Part shown: positions 40,735-51,819 of the stretch, piece by piece
How the letters are laid out: every line of letters begins with the position of its first letter
Numbering within the stretch: position 1 is the stretch's first letter
From: JBEDUK01 sp963781595
GTDB taxonomy: Bacteria; Actinomycetota; UBA4738
Direction of reading: 5' to 3'
DNA length: 64,000 bases
Assembly: GCA_963781595.1 (NCBI GenBank)
Contig: CAWAGG010000001.1
Location: 558,001-622,000 of the forward strand
Notes under the pieces: generated by a model
Seen by the model: the letters and a program-made list of their open reading frames with translations, nothing else
The model's database searches: none
Told to the model about the DNA's origin: nothing
Made by a program: the position numbers and the translations under genes

Positions 40735-41883
40735 ATGAGTGAACTCCAGGAGGTCCTGCGCGCGATCGAGGACGGAGCGGCGCGCGGCGAACGGATGGCA
40801 CTCGCGACGATCGTCGCGATCCGGGGTTCGACCTACCGTCGGGAGGGTGCCAGGCTGCTCGTGCCGGCTGATGGCGCGCCCATCGGGACGATCAGCGGTG
40901 GCTGTCTCGAGGGCGAGGTCTGCACCGTCGCGACGGACGTGATGAGCGAGGGCCAGGCGCGGCTGCTCCATTTCGACCTCACGGCCGACGACGAGGCGGT
41001 CTGGGGATGGGGTCTCGGGTGCAACGGCGTGATCGACGTGTTCGTCGAGCCGGCGGATCGTGCGGTCGAGATGGCCGGAGCGATCCGCCGCGCGATCGAC
41101 GAACAGCGTGAGCTCGTGGCGGTGACCGTGATCCGAGCGGGCGCGGCGTCTGGCATCGACCCCGGCGCGCGCATCCTGATCGACCCCGACGGCTCGAGTG
41201 AGGGATCGCTCGGAGAACCGTCCCTCGACGATCGCGCCCGGTCCGAGGCGGTGGCGGCGCTCGAGGACGAACGCTCATCGACCGTCCTCCTCGCCGACGA
41301 CGTCGAGGCGTTCGTCGAGGTCCTCGTGCCACCGATCCGGCTGCTCATCTGTGGCGCCGGGCACGACGCGATCCCGTTGGTCCGGTTCGCAGCAGGACTC
41401 GGGTGGCGCGTCGAGGTCGCCGACGACCGCGCTGTGTTCTTGACCAGCGAGCGCTTCCCCGAGGCGACCGGCTTCGTCCAGACCGAGCCCGCCGACGTCG
41501 CTGAGGCGGCGCGTGTCGACCGCCGGACGTACGCGGTGGTCATGTCCCACAACTTCATGCGGGACAAGGATTACCTGCGCGCGCTGCTCGGCAGCCCGAC
41601 CCCGTACATCGGCATGCTGGGTCCGCGTGAGCGGTTCGACAAGCTCTTGAACGAGCTCCGACGGGAAGGATACGAGGCGAACCCGGACGATCTTCGCGTC
41701 GTGCATTCGCCTGCAGGCTTGGACGTCGGCGCCGAGGGTCCGGAGGAGATCGCCTGGGCCGTGACGGCCGAGGTGCTCGCCGCGAAGAATGCGAGACCGG
41801 CCGGCTTCCTGAAGGATCGGCCGGGCCCGATCCACGACCTCCCGCACGCGGCTGAGGTCTCCGAGGCCTCGGCCTCCGCGTGA
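40735..41883 (+). CDS. XdhC/CoxI family molybdoenzyme maturation protein
   Basis: 382 residues. N-terminal XdhC/CoxI domain: ALATIVAIRGSTYRREGARLLV, GTISGGCLEGEV and WGWGLGCNGVIDVFVEP. C-terminal Rossmann domain: RLLICGAGHDAIPLVRFAAGLGW, VVMSHNFMRDKDYLRALLG and YIGMLGPRERFDKLL. XdhC binds molybdenum cofactor, promotes its sulfuration and inserts it into xanthine dehydrogenase-type enzymes. Its stop overlaps the mocA-like gene by 4 nt, as often seen. No xanthine dehydrogenase or CO dehydrogenase gene is in the window. Confidence 0.92.
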   Translation: MSELQEVLRAIEDGAARGERMALATIVAIRGSTYRREGARLLVPADGAPIGTISGGCLEGEVCTVATDVMSEGQARLLHFDLTADDEAVWGWGLGCNGVIDVFVEPADRAVEMAGAIRRAIDEQRELVAVTVIRAGAASGIDPGARILIDPDGSSEGSLGEPSLDDRARSEAVAALEDERSSTVLLADDVEAFVEVLVPPIRLLICGAGHDAIPLVRFAAGLGWRVEVADDRAVFLTSERFPEATGFVQTEPADVAEAARVDRRTYAVVMSHNFMRDKDYLRALLGSPTPYIGMLGPRERFDKLLNELRREGYEANPDDLRVVHSPAGLDVGAEGPEEIAWAVTAEVLAAKNARPAGFLKDRPGPIHDLPHAAEVSEASASA

Positions 41884-42521
41884 TCGCCGCCCTCGTGCTG
41901 GCCGCGGGCGCCTCGTCCCGCATGGGTCGCCCGAAGATCGGCCTCGACGTCGGCGGCCGAGCCATGCTGACGCGAGTGGTCGAGGCCGCGCGCGACGCAG
42001 AGCTGGACGAAGTCGTGGTCGTCGTCGCCGGCGCCGACGACACCGGCCGGGACGCATGGCTCCGACTGTCGCCGGAAGCCCGTTCGGCGGTCGCCGGCCT
42101 CGGCGAGATGGAGACGGTCCGGGTCGTCCAGAACCCGGACGCGCCTACGGGACAGGCTTCCTCGCTCCGGGCAGGCCTCCGTGCGATGCGTCCCGAGACC
42201 GAGGCGGCCGTCATCCTCCTCGCCGACCAGCCGACGGTTCGCCCGGAGGCGATCCGAGCGGTCGCCGACGCGTTCAGGTCGGCGGGGGGAAGCGTCGTCC
42301 AGGCGTCGTACGCCGGTCGCCTCGCCCATCCGACGCTGCTGGCGCGTTCGATCTGGCACGAGATGGAGATGCTCACCGGCGACGTGGGAGCACGCGCGGC
42401 GATCGCGAATCACCCGAGATGGGTCACGCCGGTGGAGGTCGGCGGCGAGCCGCCGCCGGATGTCGACACGCTGGACGATTATGCCCGAGTCGTCGCCCAG
42501 ATCCGGTCCGCGGATCGGTGA
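41880..42521 (+). CDS. mocA: MocA-type molybdopterin cytidylyltransferase / NTP transferase
   Basis: 213 residues, GTG start overlapping xdhC by 4 nt. Nucleotidyltransferase signature AALVLAAGASSRMGRPK, then VILLADQPTVRPEAIRAV and a HPTLLARSIWHEM region matching MocA (HPVLF-like). It would add CMP to molybdopterin for xanthine-dehydrogenase-type enzymes. Together with XdhC it forms a cofactor module; a separate MobA-type enzyme lies at 63407. Confidence 0.88.
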   Translation: MIAALVLAAGASSRMGRPKIGLDVGGRAMLTRVVEAARDAELDEVVVVVAGADDTGRDAWLRLSPEARSAVAGLGEMETVRVVQNPDAPTGQASSLRAGLRAMRPETEAAVILLADQPTVRPEAIRAVADAFRSAGGSVVQASYAGRLAHPTLLARSIWHEMEMLTGDVGARAAIANHPRWVTPVEVGGEPPPDVDTLDDYARVVAQIRSADR

Positions 42522-42614
42522 CGAACCGCCTCGACGCCGTTGCGGCGTTCGCGGATAACTGTCAGTATTCCAACTGGTCGGTCCGGCCTTCACGACTAGT
42601 GGGATGAGCAGTCG

Positions 42615-43475
42615 ATGAACGAACAGAGCCTACGGTCGGCGAACGATTTCCTCCGGGTTACCGCCACAAGCGTGGCAGCCGGTGAATTCTTCGATCGCGC
42701 ACCAACGGAGATCGGCAAGGACGCTGGGATCTCCAACCCATTGGCGGTCGCGCGGGCCATCCGGGCGCTCGCGGCGCGCCGACGCGTCGAGATGGTCGAC
42801 GGGCGGTACCGATTGCTCGATGCGACGCCGCTCTCGCCCGGCGAGCCGGAGTCGGTGCCCCGGACCCCGCGCAAGCGCAAGCCGCGCCGGAAGGCCGGCA
42901 CCGCCGCGCGCGGCGGCGACGCTGGACCTGTTTCGGATCGACGGCCGACCTATGCGGACCTGGGGCGTGCCGTGGTCGACCGCCTGATCGAGCTGGGACG
43001 CGAGACCGGCGAGGCGCTCGCGCTCGCCGACAACCTCCGGCGAGAGGTGAAGGAGAATCGCGCCGCGAGGATCGACGCCGAGCAGCGTGCCACGCGCAAC
43101 TTCGAGCGGATCAAGGAGCTCGAACACAAGCTCGAGATGGCCGAGTCGAACCTCCGGCAGGTGCTGGCCGCCGCGCGTGGGCGGGGCGCCACCGCGGCTC
43201 CGCCTGACAACGAGATGGAGGCGGTCCTCCGCGTGCTCAAGGGTTCCTCAGACGGTGCAGAAGGCGCCTCAGAGGACCCCGGTGGAGCGTCGCTGAACGA
43301 GGTCCCGTCGGAGGCGACCGGCGAGGATCTGGCGGACGGGGTGGACGGGTCGGGAGCCGAAGCCGCGATCGCCGACGACGCGGACGTCGTCGAGGTCACG
43401 GACGTCGTCGAGGTCACGGACGTCACGGGGATCGGCGGCGCCGTCGCCGGTCCCGAGGGAGCGCTCGGCGAGTGA
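42615..43475 (+). CDS. Winged-helix-like protein with coiled coil and acidic repeat tail (unknown)
   Basis: 286 residues. The first 65 residues look like a winged helix: FFDRAPTEIGKDAGISNPLAVARAI then RRVEMVDGRYRLL. A Lys/Arg-rich stretch (RTPRKRKPRRKAG) follows, then an alpha-helical coiled coil of about 75 residues (NLRREVKENRAARIDAEQRA and so on). The last 80 residues are Asp/Glu/Gly-rich and contain two exact 18-bp repeats (43383-43418) encoding VVEVTD units. No known family recognised. Its end overlaps the peptidase gene by 4 nt. Upstream, an A/T-richer patch at about 42556-42572 may hold the promoter. Confidence 0.65.
   Translation: MNEQSLRSANDFLRVTATSVAAGEFFDRAPTEIGKDAGISNPLAVARAIRALAARRRVEMVDGRYRLLDATPLSPGEPESVPRTPRKRKPRRKAGTAARGGDAGPVSDRRPTYADLGRAVVDRLIELGRETGEALALADNLRREVKENRAARIDAEQRATRNFERIKELEHKLEMAESNLRQVLAAARGRGATAAPPDNEMEAVLRVLKGSSDGAEGASEDPGGASLNEVPSEATGEDLADGVDGSGAEAAIADDADVVEVTDVVEVTDVTGIGGAVAGPEGALGE
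43383..43418 (+). repeat. Two exact 18-bp tandem repeats in the acidic tail
   Basis: GACGTCGTCGAGGTCACG at 43383-43400 and 43401-43418. Confidence 0.9.
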
Positions 43476-44680
43476 GCTCCGGCTCCGGGTTGGCCGGCGC
43501 GGCGCCGGCGCCGGCCGACCTCCTCCGCACGGCCGGGGAGTCCTTCGACGCCTACATCGACGACCTCCGGCGGCTCGTCAACATCGACTGCGGCACATAC
43601 GTGGCGCGCGGCGTCAACGACGTCGCCGACCACATGGAGGAACGGTTCCGATCGAACGGCTGGTCGGTCGAGCGCCTTCAGCACGCGCCCACGCTCGACG
43701 AACCACAGCTCGGCGACATCCTGATCGCGCGGCTGCGAGGCGGGCTCAGCGCCGGACAGGGTGGCCGGCGCGTGCTCCTCGTCGGCCACATGGACACCGT
43801 CTTTCCCGACGGGACGGCGGTCGAACGGCCGTTCCGCGTCGACGGTGACCGCGCGCTCGGGCCCGGCGTCTCGGACATGAAGGGCGGGTTGCTCGCGGGG
43901 TTCCACGCCGTGTCGCAGCTCCAGCGAGCCGGGTTCGACGGATTCGATTCGATCACCTACGTCTGCAACCCGGACGAGGAGATCGGCTCGCCGTTCAGCG
44001 GGCCGGCCATCCGGGAGTGCGCCTCGAACGCCGACGCGTGCTTCGTCCTGGAGGGCGCGCGGGGGAACGGCGACATCGTCTCGGCGCGCAAGGGGGTCGG
44101 CGATATCCGCGTGATCTACCACGGCCGGGCGGCGCACGCGGGCGTCGAGCCGTGGCGGGGTCGGTCGGCCGCCCTGCAGGCGGCGCACGCGACGATCGCG
44201 TTGCACACGCTGAACGGGCGGTGGGACGGGGTCACGGTGAACGTCGGCGTGATCCACGGTGGCACCAGGCCGAACGTCGTCACCGAACGCTGCGAGATCG
44301 ACATGGACCTGCGCGCGAGGACCCAGGCGACCTTCGACGAGGCGTTCGCGGAGGTCCGACGGGTGGCCACGGAGCCGTACGTGGAGGACGTCGCGTCCGA
44401 GTTCGTCACGAAGGCGGGCTTCCCTCCGATGGAGAAGACGCCCGGGACGGCCGCCCTCGCCGAACGGGCGATCGCGATCGCGGCGGAACTCGGGTTCGAG
44501 CTCCACGACGCTTCGACGGGAGGAGCGTCCGATGCGAACGCGGTCGCGGGGATGGGCGTGCCCGTCCTCGACGGCCTCGGCCCGGTCGGGGGCGACGACC
44601 ACTCGCAGAGCGAGTGGCTCGATCTCAGCAGCGTGCCGCGGCGGATCGCGCTCCTCGCGGCCCTGATCGCCTCCGCGTAA
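43472..44680 (+). CDS. M20 family metallopeptidase, glutamate carboxypeptidase-like
   Basis: 402 residues. Zinc ligands of the M20 fold are visible: His and Asp in LLVGHMDTVF, bridging Asp in GVSDMKGG, catalytic Glu pair in NPDEEIGSPFSG, and His in GDDHSQSEW. The lid domain contains HAGVEPWRGRSA. Motif wording (HMDTVFPDGTA, GPGVSDMKGGLL) is close to carboxypeptidase G2-like enzymes, which remove C-terminal glutamate from folates or peptides. No signal peptide, so cytosolic. Translationally coupled (4-nt overlap) to the preceding unknown protein. Confidence 0.9.
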   Translation: MSSGSGLAGAAPAPADLLRTAGESFDAYIDDLRRLVNIDCGTYVARGVNDVADHMEERFRSNGWSVERLQHAPTLDEPQLGDILIARLRGGLSAGQGGRRVLLVGHMDTVFPDGTAVERPFRVDGDRALGPGVSDMKGGLLAGFHAVSQLQRAGFDGFDSITYVCNPDEEIGSPFSGPAIRECASNADACFVLEGARGNGDIVSARKGVGDIRVIYHGRAAHAGVEPWRGRSAALQAAHATIALHTLNGRWDGVTVNVGVIHGGTRPNVVTERCEIDMDLRARTQATFDEAFAEVRRVATEPYVEDVASEFVTKAGFPPMEKTPGTAALAERAIAIAAELGFELHDASTGGASDANAVAGMGVPVLDGLGPVGGDDHSQSEWLDLSSVPRRIALLAALIASA

Positions 44681-44683
44681 CCC

Positions 44684-45415
44684 TCAGGCGGCCGACGCGA
44701 GCCGTTCCACCAGGCTCCGGAACGCGGCGTTCGCGCGTCCATGCAGGGCGGCGCCGTGACCGAAGCACGCCGTGTCGAACTCCAGCCCCGCGAGCCGCTC
44801 GATGCTTCGCCTCGCCATCGCCATGTCCTCGGTGTACATCCCGATCGGCGCGCCAGCATCGCCCCGGAAGCTCGACGCCGCGTCGCCCACGATGAGGAGC
44901 CGCTTCGAACCGAGGAGGAGGGAGACGTGGCCCGGCGTATGCCCGGGCGTGTGGACCACGAGCGCGCCGCCCGCGAACGGCAGGACGTCGCCGTCGCCGA
45001 TCTCGGTCACACCCGGCGGAGGCTGGTAGCGCGGCAGCAGGCGGTCGATCACCGGGCCGAGGAGCCAGCCGGCCAGGGTGGCCCGGTTCGCCGAAGGCGA
45101 CGGCACGGTACCGAGGACGACCGGCGCGTCGGCACGGTGGACGAACACCGGTGCGCCGATGGCCGAAACCAGGGCACGCACGCTCCCGGTGTGGTCGATG
45201 TGGTGATGGGTGATCACGATCGAATGGACCTCCGCCGGCCGACGCCCGATGTCGCGCAGCCCCGCCAGGCTCCGATCGGCCCGCTTCGGCATCCCCGTGT
45301 CCATGATCGCCACACCCTCGGCCGAGTCCACGAGGAACGCGTTCACGTAGGGGATGCCGACCAGGCGGATCAGGATGCCGTAGATCCCCGGCACGACCTC
45401 CTCGACGCCGCTCAT
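44684..45415 (-). CDS. Metallo-beta-lactamase fold hydrolase
   Basis: 243 residues. Zinc motif ITHHHIDHTG (HxHxDH form), later His in HTPGHTPGHVS, Asp in IVGDAASSF and a late His in CFGHGAAL give the full two-metal site. The domain is glyoxalase II-like in layout (VPGIYGILIRLVGIPYVNAFLV, IMDTGMP). The gene overlaps the ccmI-like gene by 4 nt and so is the last member of the cytochrome c maturation operon. Its role there is unknown. Confidence 0.88.
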   Translation of the reverse strand: MSGVEEVVPGIYGILIRLVGIPYVNAFLVDSAEGVAIMDTGMPKRADRSLAGLRDIGRRPAEVHSIVITHHHIDHTGSVRALVSAIGAPVFVHRADAPVVLGTVPSPSANRATLAGWLLGPVIDRLLPRYQPPPGVTEIGDGDVLPFAGGALVVHTPGHTPGHVSLLLGSKRLLIVGDAASSFRGDAGAPIGMYTEDMAMARRSIERLAGLEFDTACFGHGAALHGRANAAFRSLVERLASAA

Positions 45416-46359
45416 GGCGATGTCGGCGTGCCGGCGAGTAGTCGCTGAACCTCGGCCCGGTGCGAGCCGAACGGCGCGGCCGCGAGGTATGCCTCGAACG
45501 CCTCGCGGGCATCCTTCGGGCGATCGAGCCCGCGCAGGAGGATGACGCCGCGCGCGTAGAGCGCCTCCGGATCGTTCGGCGCGACCAGGAGCGCTCGGTC
45601 CACCATGTACAGGGCATCGTCGTCCCGCCCGCGGGCGAACAGGATCATCGCCAAGCCCGTGTGCGCGGCGACGTTCGGAGGATCGAGACGGAGCGCCTCG
45701 GTGAACTGCAGCGCCGCCAGCCCCGTCCGGCCATAGCGCATGTACGCGTCGGCGAGGTCCAGGCGCGCGGCCGGGTCGTTCGGGTGGTCACGAACCCGCC
45801 GCTCCAGCTCGCCGATGCGCAGGTCCGCGGATCCGGGAGCCGTGGACCCGGCGATCCCGGTGTCGCCCGTGATCGAGGCGCCGGCGGTTCGCTGCGACAC
45901 GGCGTGGATCAGGAGTGGAACCATCGCGAGCGCCACGACCACACCCACGATCAGCACGGCGAGCGGCGCGCCCGCTCGCCTGGTCGGCGCCGTTCGCGAT
46001 CCGTTCGGAGCGGCCTCGTCGAGCGCCGTCGCGTCGGCCCCAGCGCGCGCCGTGCAGGTCACCCGCGCGTTCGAGGCCGGGTCGCGTTCGTCGTCCCGGG
46101 CCTCGAGCGCGCGCAGCACGGCGACCGCCCGGACCTCCGTCTCCGACCGCAACGCCGCGTGGTCCCGTTCCGAGATGAGGCCGGATGCGCGTTCGTCGTC
46201 GAGCTGCCGGAGGCTCCGTAGGAGGGCCGAGCGCTCGTCCTCGAGGGGATCCGCCGAGCGTTCGACCCGCCCGGCATCGCCGCGACGGTACGGCCAGGTG
46301 ACCGCCGCCGCGGCCACCGCGGCGAGCACCGCGGACGCGGCCAGGACCACCCAGATCAA
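45412..46359 (-). CDS. ccmI: CcmI/CycH-type cytochrome c biogenesis protein (TPR)
   Basis: 315 residues from a TTG that overlaps the ccmH stop as TTGA; a GTG at 46350 is an alternative. An N-terminal membrane helix (VVLAASAVLAAVAAAAVTW), a cytosolic coiled region with LEDERSALLRSLRQLDDERASGLIS, and a second helix (LAVLIVGVVVALAMVPLLI) are the CcmI layout. The C-terminus has TPR repeats (AARLDLADAYMRYGRTGLAALQF, AHTGLAMILFARGRDDDALYM). In System I this protein holds apocytochrome c for haem ligation with CcmF and CcmH. Confidence 0.82.
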   Translation of the reverse strand: MIWVVLAASAVLAAVAAAAVTWPYRRGDAGRVERSADPLEDERSALLRSLRQLDDERASGLISERDHAALRSETEVRAVAVLRALEARDDERDPASNARVTCTARAGADATALDEAAPNGSRTAPTRRAGAPLAVLIVGVVVALAMVPLLIHAVSQRTAGASITGDTGIAGSTAPGSADLRIGELERRVRDHPNDPAARLDLADAYMRYGRTGLAALQFTEALRLDPPNVAAHTGLAMILFARGRDDDALYMVDRALLVAPNDPEALYARGVILLRGLDRPKDAREAFEAYLAAAPFGSHRAEVQRLLAGTPTSP

Positions 46360-46922
46360 TCCGGCTCCTCGGGGAGCGTGGCGAGTGCCCGGTCGAGAAG
46401 TCTGCGGTCCGCCGGCGCCAGCCCGCTCGGCGACGGTGGCGCGGACGCCGACGCCGACGCCGCGCCGGGATCGGCCGGAGCAGCGATCCGGGAGCCCGGC
46501 GCGGTCCACCGGCGGATCGCGAGGGCCACGACGACCACCCCCGCTCCGACCAGCAGGCCCGGCACCAGCCACGCGAACAACGTCACGCCCGTCGTGGGCG
46601 GCGAGAGCAGGATCCACGGCCCGTAGCGTTCGACGTAGTAGGCCCGGATCCGCGCGGGGCTCTGTCCGGCCGCGAGCCTGCGCGCGATGTCGCGCCGGAT
46701 CTCACCGGCGATCGCCGAGGGCGAATCGGCGACCGACAGATCCTGGCACGAGGGACATCGGAGCGAGTCGGCCACGGCGCGGGCGCGATCCGCCGCTGTG
46801 GAAGGGCCGGCGGGCCCCCGGAGCGCCAGGAACGCGAGCGCCGCACCGGCGACGAGCACGACCGCGACCAGCACGAGCGTGGCCGCCTGCGCCGATCCCC
46901 GAGCGGTTCGAGCTCCGCTCAT
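46356..46922 (-). CDS. ccmH: CcmH cytochrome c maturation thiol protein
   Basis: 188 residues. Signal/anchor helix LVLVAVVLVAGAALAFLAL, then the conserved redox motif SLRCPSCQDLSVADS (CPxC), IRRDIARRLAAGQS and YVERYGPWIL, followed by a second helix FAWLVPGLLVGAGVVVVALA. This is the NrfF/CcmH family, which reduces the CxxCH cysteines of apocytochrome c. An Ala/Ser/Pro-rich tail follows. Overlaps ccmG and ccmI by 4 nt each. Confidence 0.92.
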   Translation of the reverse strand: MSGARTARGSAQAATLVLVAVVLVAGAALAFLALRGPAGPSTAADRARAVADSLRCPSCQDLSVADSPSAIAGEIRRDIARRLAAGQSPARIRAYYVERYGPWILLSPPTTGVTLFAWLVPGLLVGAGVVVVALAIRRWTAPGSRIAAPADPGAASASASAPPSPSGLAPADRRLLDRALATLPEEPD

Positions 46923-47605
46923 GGGGTCGCCGAGAGGAGCCGGTCGATCTCCCCGGAGAGCTGTTCGTACCCGACCGGTCCGATGTGCTTGCCCGCGATC
47001 GTGCCGTCCGGGGCGATCAGGAACGTCTCGGGCGGTCCCGTCACGCCGAAGGCGATCGCCGTCCGGTCGCTCGGATCGGCGAGCACCGGGTACGCGATGC
47101 CCAGACGCGACGCGAACGACGCCGCGGCGCCCTTCGCGTCGTCGAAGTTCATCCCCAGGACGACGACGTCGTCGTCACGGTACCGGTCCCACGTCGCGGC
47201 GAGCGCCGGATGTTCGACCACGCATTCCGCGCACCACGAGGACCAGAAGTTCAGCACGACGACCTGCCCTCGGAGTTCGGAGAGCCGCACCGTCTGCGAA
47301 CCGTCGAGCGTTCGGGCCACGAACCCCGGCGCCTGCGTGCCGATCAGCGTGGGATGCACCGCGGACGGGTCACGCGTCAGCCCGAACGCGAGGAGCGAAC
47401 CGAGGAGCGCGACGCATCCGGCCACCCCGGCGAGCATCCCCCATCGCGGACCTCTGCGGGACGCGCGGCCGCCGTCGAGCGTCGAAGGGTGGGCGCTGGC
47501 GCTCGACCGGAGGTCCGGTCCGTCGGACGGGTTGGGTACGTCGTCGCTCAATCCGAGGCCTCGTGCATGGTCGGGAGGTGCGAAGCCGAGGCGCCTGACC
47601 GGCAT
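46919..47605 (-). CDS. ccmG: TlpA/CcmG-type thioredoxin-like protein
   Basis: 228 residues from the ATG at 47605, 16 nt after a TATACT -10 box (47622-47627), so it may have its own promoter. A membrane anchor (WGMLAGVAGCVALLGSLLAF) precedes the thioredoxin-like domain with active site LNFWSSWCAECVVEHP (CxxC). VVVLGMNFDDAKGAAASF and PETFLIAPDGTIAGKHIG are typical of ResA/CcmG. It keeps apocytochrome thiols reduced outside the membrane. Intact, unlike the genes just upstream. Confidence 0.88.
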   Translation of the reverse strand: MPVRRLGFAPPDHARGLGLSDDVPNPSDGPDLRSSASAHPSTLDGGRASRRGPRWGMLAGVAGCVALLGSLLAFGLTRDPSAVHPTLIGTQAPGFVARTLDGSQTVRLSELRGQVVVLNFWSSWCAECVVEHPALAATWDRYRDDDVVVLGMNFDDAKGAAASFASRLGIAYPVLADPSDRTAIAFGVTGPPETFLIAPDGTIAGKHIGPVGYEQLSGEIDRLLSATP

Positions 47606-47621
47606 CCCCGGACCTCGGGTC

Positions 47622-47627
47622 AGTATA
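47622..47627 (-). promoter_or_regulatory. -10 box before ccmG
   Basis: TATACT on the minus strand, 16 nt before the ccmG ATG; it could start a separate ccmGHI transcript. Confidence 0.45.
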
Positions 47628-47649
47628 TGGAAGGCCCCTCGGTTCCGGG

Positions 47650-49662
<2,013 letters not shown>

Positions 49663-49668
49663 CGGCCC

Positions 49669-50187
49669 CTACCCCGGTGCGAACGCCGTCGGGCGTCTGA
49701 CCCCGGGCAGCCGGCGGCGAGTAGCTGAATCGTTGTGCTTGACCAGGACCGTGTCCGCGTGGAACGCGCCGTCCCGGCCCGTACGAGCCCTCGACCACCA
49801 CGCCTGCCGGCGCGGAACAGCGAGGGAACGCCCGCGGTGTCGATCACCGTCATCGTCGAGGTCCCGTCGGTGACCAGGAACCGGACGGTGAGCCCCTGCC
49901 GCTTGACCGAGCCCGGCACTCGACGAGCCCGCCCAGCCTGGCCCGCTCGCCGTACGCCGGCCGAGCCCTCGCGGAGCAGCTCGGTCGGCGTCTTGTAGTA
50001 GACGAGGTTGCCCCGCAGGCCGCTGAAGGCGACCCACCCGAGGGCCGCCGGCGATCACCACGAGGGCGACGATCGTCCGCGTGCGGTTCGAACGACTCCG
50101 CGCCGAGCCGCCGGCCGGGGGAGCCTGCGCCGACGTATCGGAGGTTCGAACGTCCGACCCGGCCATCCGGTCAGGCAGGCCGGCCAT
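49669..50187 (-). pseudogene. ccmE: CcmE haem chaperone, frameshifted as assembled
   Basis: Pieces of CcmE appear in different frames: a membrane anchor RTRTIVALVVIAGG, LGWVAFSGLRGNLVYYKTPT, VKRQGLTVRFLVTDGTS, MTVIDTAGVPSLFRAG, and DGAFHADTVLVKHNDS. At least four indels are needed, for example near 50048, 49920 and 49808. The family haem-binding motif HDENY would lie near the end; here KHNDS is seen instead before a shift, so the site cannot be judged. Order between ccmD and ccmF fits System I. Confidence 0.8.
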
Positions 50188-50314
50188 TCCGACGGGCGGC
50201 GATAGCGGCGGCCCGCGCCGTCGCGCGCCTGGCCCGGGCGAACAGCCTCGCCACGTACCCGCCCAGCACGACCGCGGTGATCAGGTAGCCGGCCGCGAGG
50301 TAGCCCGCGGACCC
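50171..50314 (-). CDS. ccmD: CcmD-like small membrane protein (start unclear)
   Basis: A 47-codon open stretch after the ccmC stop encodes GYLAAGYLITAVVLGGYVAR, then FARARR and a basic tail: one membrane helix followed by positive charge, as in CcmD. No start codon is found in frame, probably because of an indel. CcmD releases haem-loaded CcmE from CcmABC. Overlaps the ccmE start. Confidence 0.6.
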   Translation of the reverse strand, partial: GSAGYLAAGYLITAVVLGGYVARLFARARRATARAAAIAARRNGRPA

Positions 50315-50315
50315 T

Positions 50316-51129
50316 TCAGCTCCCTGCGGCGACGCCGCTCGGCGCGCCCTCGTGGCCGCGGCCCGTCGTCACCGACGTCGGCCGGCTCGCCGCCGGCCGC
50401 GGCACCGCCGCCGGCGTCCGACCCGCGGGCAGAGCGCCTCGGCCATGGCCCGGTCCTCGAGCCGCCCGACGCGCAGGCGGAGGGCCATCAGGTAGACGTA
50501 GACCAGCGTGAAGGCCAGCACCGAGAGGGCGAGGGCCAGCCCATGATCGGCGCCATGCGCGGGGACGCCCCGCAGGCGAGGCCGGGGCCTGGTGGAGCGA
50601 CCGCCACCAGACCACCGACAGGTGCACGATCGGCACGTCGAGGAACCCGACGATCCCGACGACCGCCGCCCACCGGGCCTTGCGAGCCGGGCTGTCGCTG
50701 AGGCGACGCACGGCCAGGTAGCCGACGTAGATCAGCAGGAGGATGGCGGTGGTGGTCAGCCGCGGATCCCACGTCCACCACGTCCCCCAGACCGGCTTGG
50801 CCCAGATCGAACCCAGGACGATGGTGAGGGCGGTGAACAGCACCCCGATCTCCGCGGACGCGGCCGCCAGGCGGTCCCACCGGGTCCGCTTGGTCACGAG
50901 GTAGGCGACGCTGGCGACGAACACCACGGCGAAGGCCAGGTACGCGAGCCATGCCGCGGGGACGTGGAGGTACATCAGCCGGATCAGAGTGGCCCTGCTC
51001 GACGTCCGGCGGGGTGACGAACAGCGAGATGACCAGCGTGGCGGCCAGCGCCAGGGACGCGGCGGCGCCGAGGGCACGTTCGCCGCTGCGAGAAGCCGCC
51101 CTCCCCATCGTTCGCTCCGCGGCGCTCAC
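50316..51129 (-). pseudogene. ccmC: CcmC haem exporter subunit, frameshifted as assembled
   Basis: From a GTG at 51129 with AAGGGAGG upstream, an N-terminal helix (LGAAASLALAATLVISLF) is in one frame. After a shift near 50995 comes RLMYLHVPAAWLAYLAFAVV and the diagnostic Trp-rich motif KPVWGTWWTWDPRLT, then VPIVHLSVVWWRSLHQ. Another shift near 50577 precedes the last helix (FTLVYVYLMALRLR when read in the third frame). These are CcmC features; it hands haem to CcmE at the outer face. Confidence 0.85.
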
Positions 51130-51141
51130 CGGGACCTCCCT

Positions 51142-51819
51142 TCAGTCCTCCATCAGGTAGCCGAACACCAGGGTACCGACCGCCACGAACACAGCGTCGA
51201 ACGCGAGCAGGAGCAGGAGCCACGAGCCGGCCTCGCCGCCGTGGCCCGAGGCGGCGAGCGCGGTCGCCTTCACGCCCGCCAGCAGCACCGGCATCGCGAG
51301 CGGAAGGACCAGCAGCGGGAAGACGGCCTCGCGGGCCCTCGGCGAGCGCTCCAGCACGCCGAACAGGCTTCCGATCGCCGCCAGCCCGATCGTGCCCAGC
51401 CCGAACGCGGCGCAGGACCACCGCCGGGCTCGAACCGACCGACAGGCCGAACAGCACGACCACCAGCGACGACGATCGCGACCTCCAGGACGAACAGCTG
51501 CACGGCGACCGCGGCCGCCTTGCCCAGGAAGATCGAGGCGCGATCGATCGGCGCGAGCGCGAGGCCCTCCAGCGCGCCGTCCTCGGACTCGGCCTCGTAG
51601 GCCTGTCGGAACGACAGGACGGAGGCGAACAGCACGGCGAGCCAGAGCAGTCCGGGCGCCGTCTCCTGCAGGAGAGCGCTGACCCGGCCCCAGGGAGAGT
51701 CCGAACGCGATCAGCAGCGTCGCCGCGAAGGGCAGCACGGCACCGAGCGCGTACCGGCCTCGGACCTCGATCCGGAGATCCTTCCCGGCGATCGTCGCCG
51801 CCTGCCTCAGCACCGTCAC
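51142..51819 (-). pseudogene. ccmB: CcmB ABC permease, frameshifted as assembled
   Basis: The GTG at 51819 overlaps the ccmA stop by 4 nt. The start LRQAATIAGKDLRIEVRGRY is CcmB-like. After shifts near 51690, 51470 and 51415 the pieces SVLSFRQAYEAESEDGALEG, RASIFLGKAAAVAVQLFVLE and GLGTIGLAAIGSLFGVLERS follow. The intact end (FPLLVLPLAMPVLLAGVKAT) runs to TLVFGYLMED. CcmB is the membrane partner of the CcmA ATPase. Confidence 0.82.
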
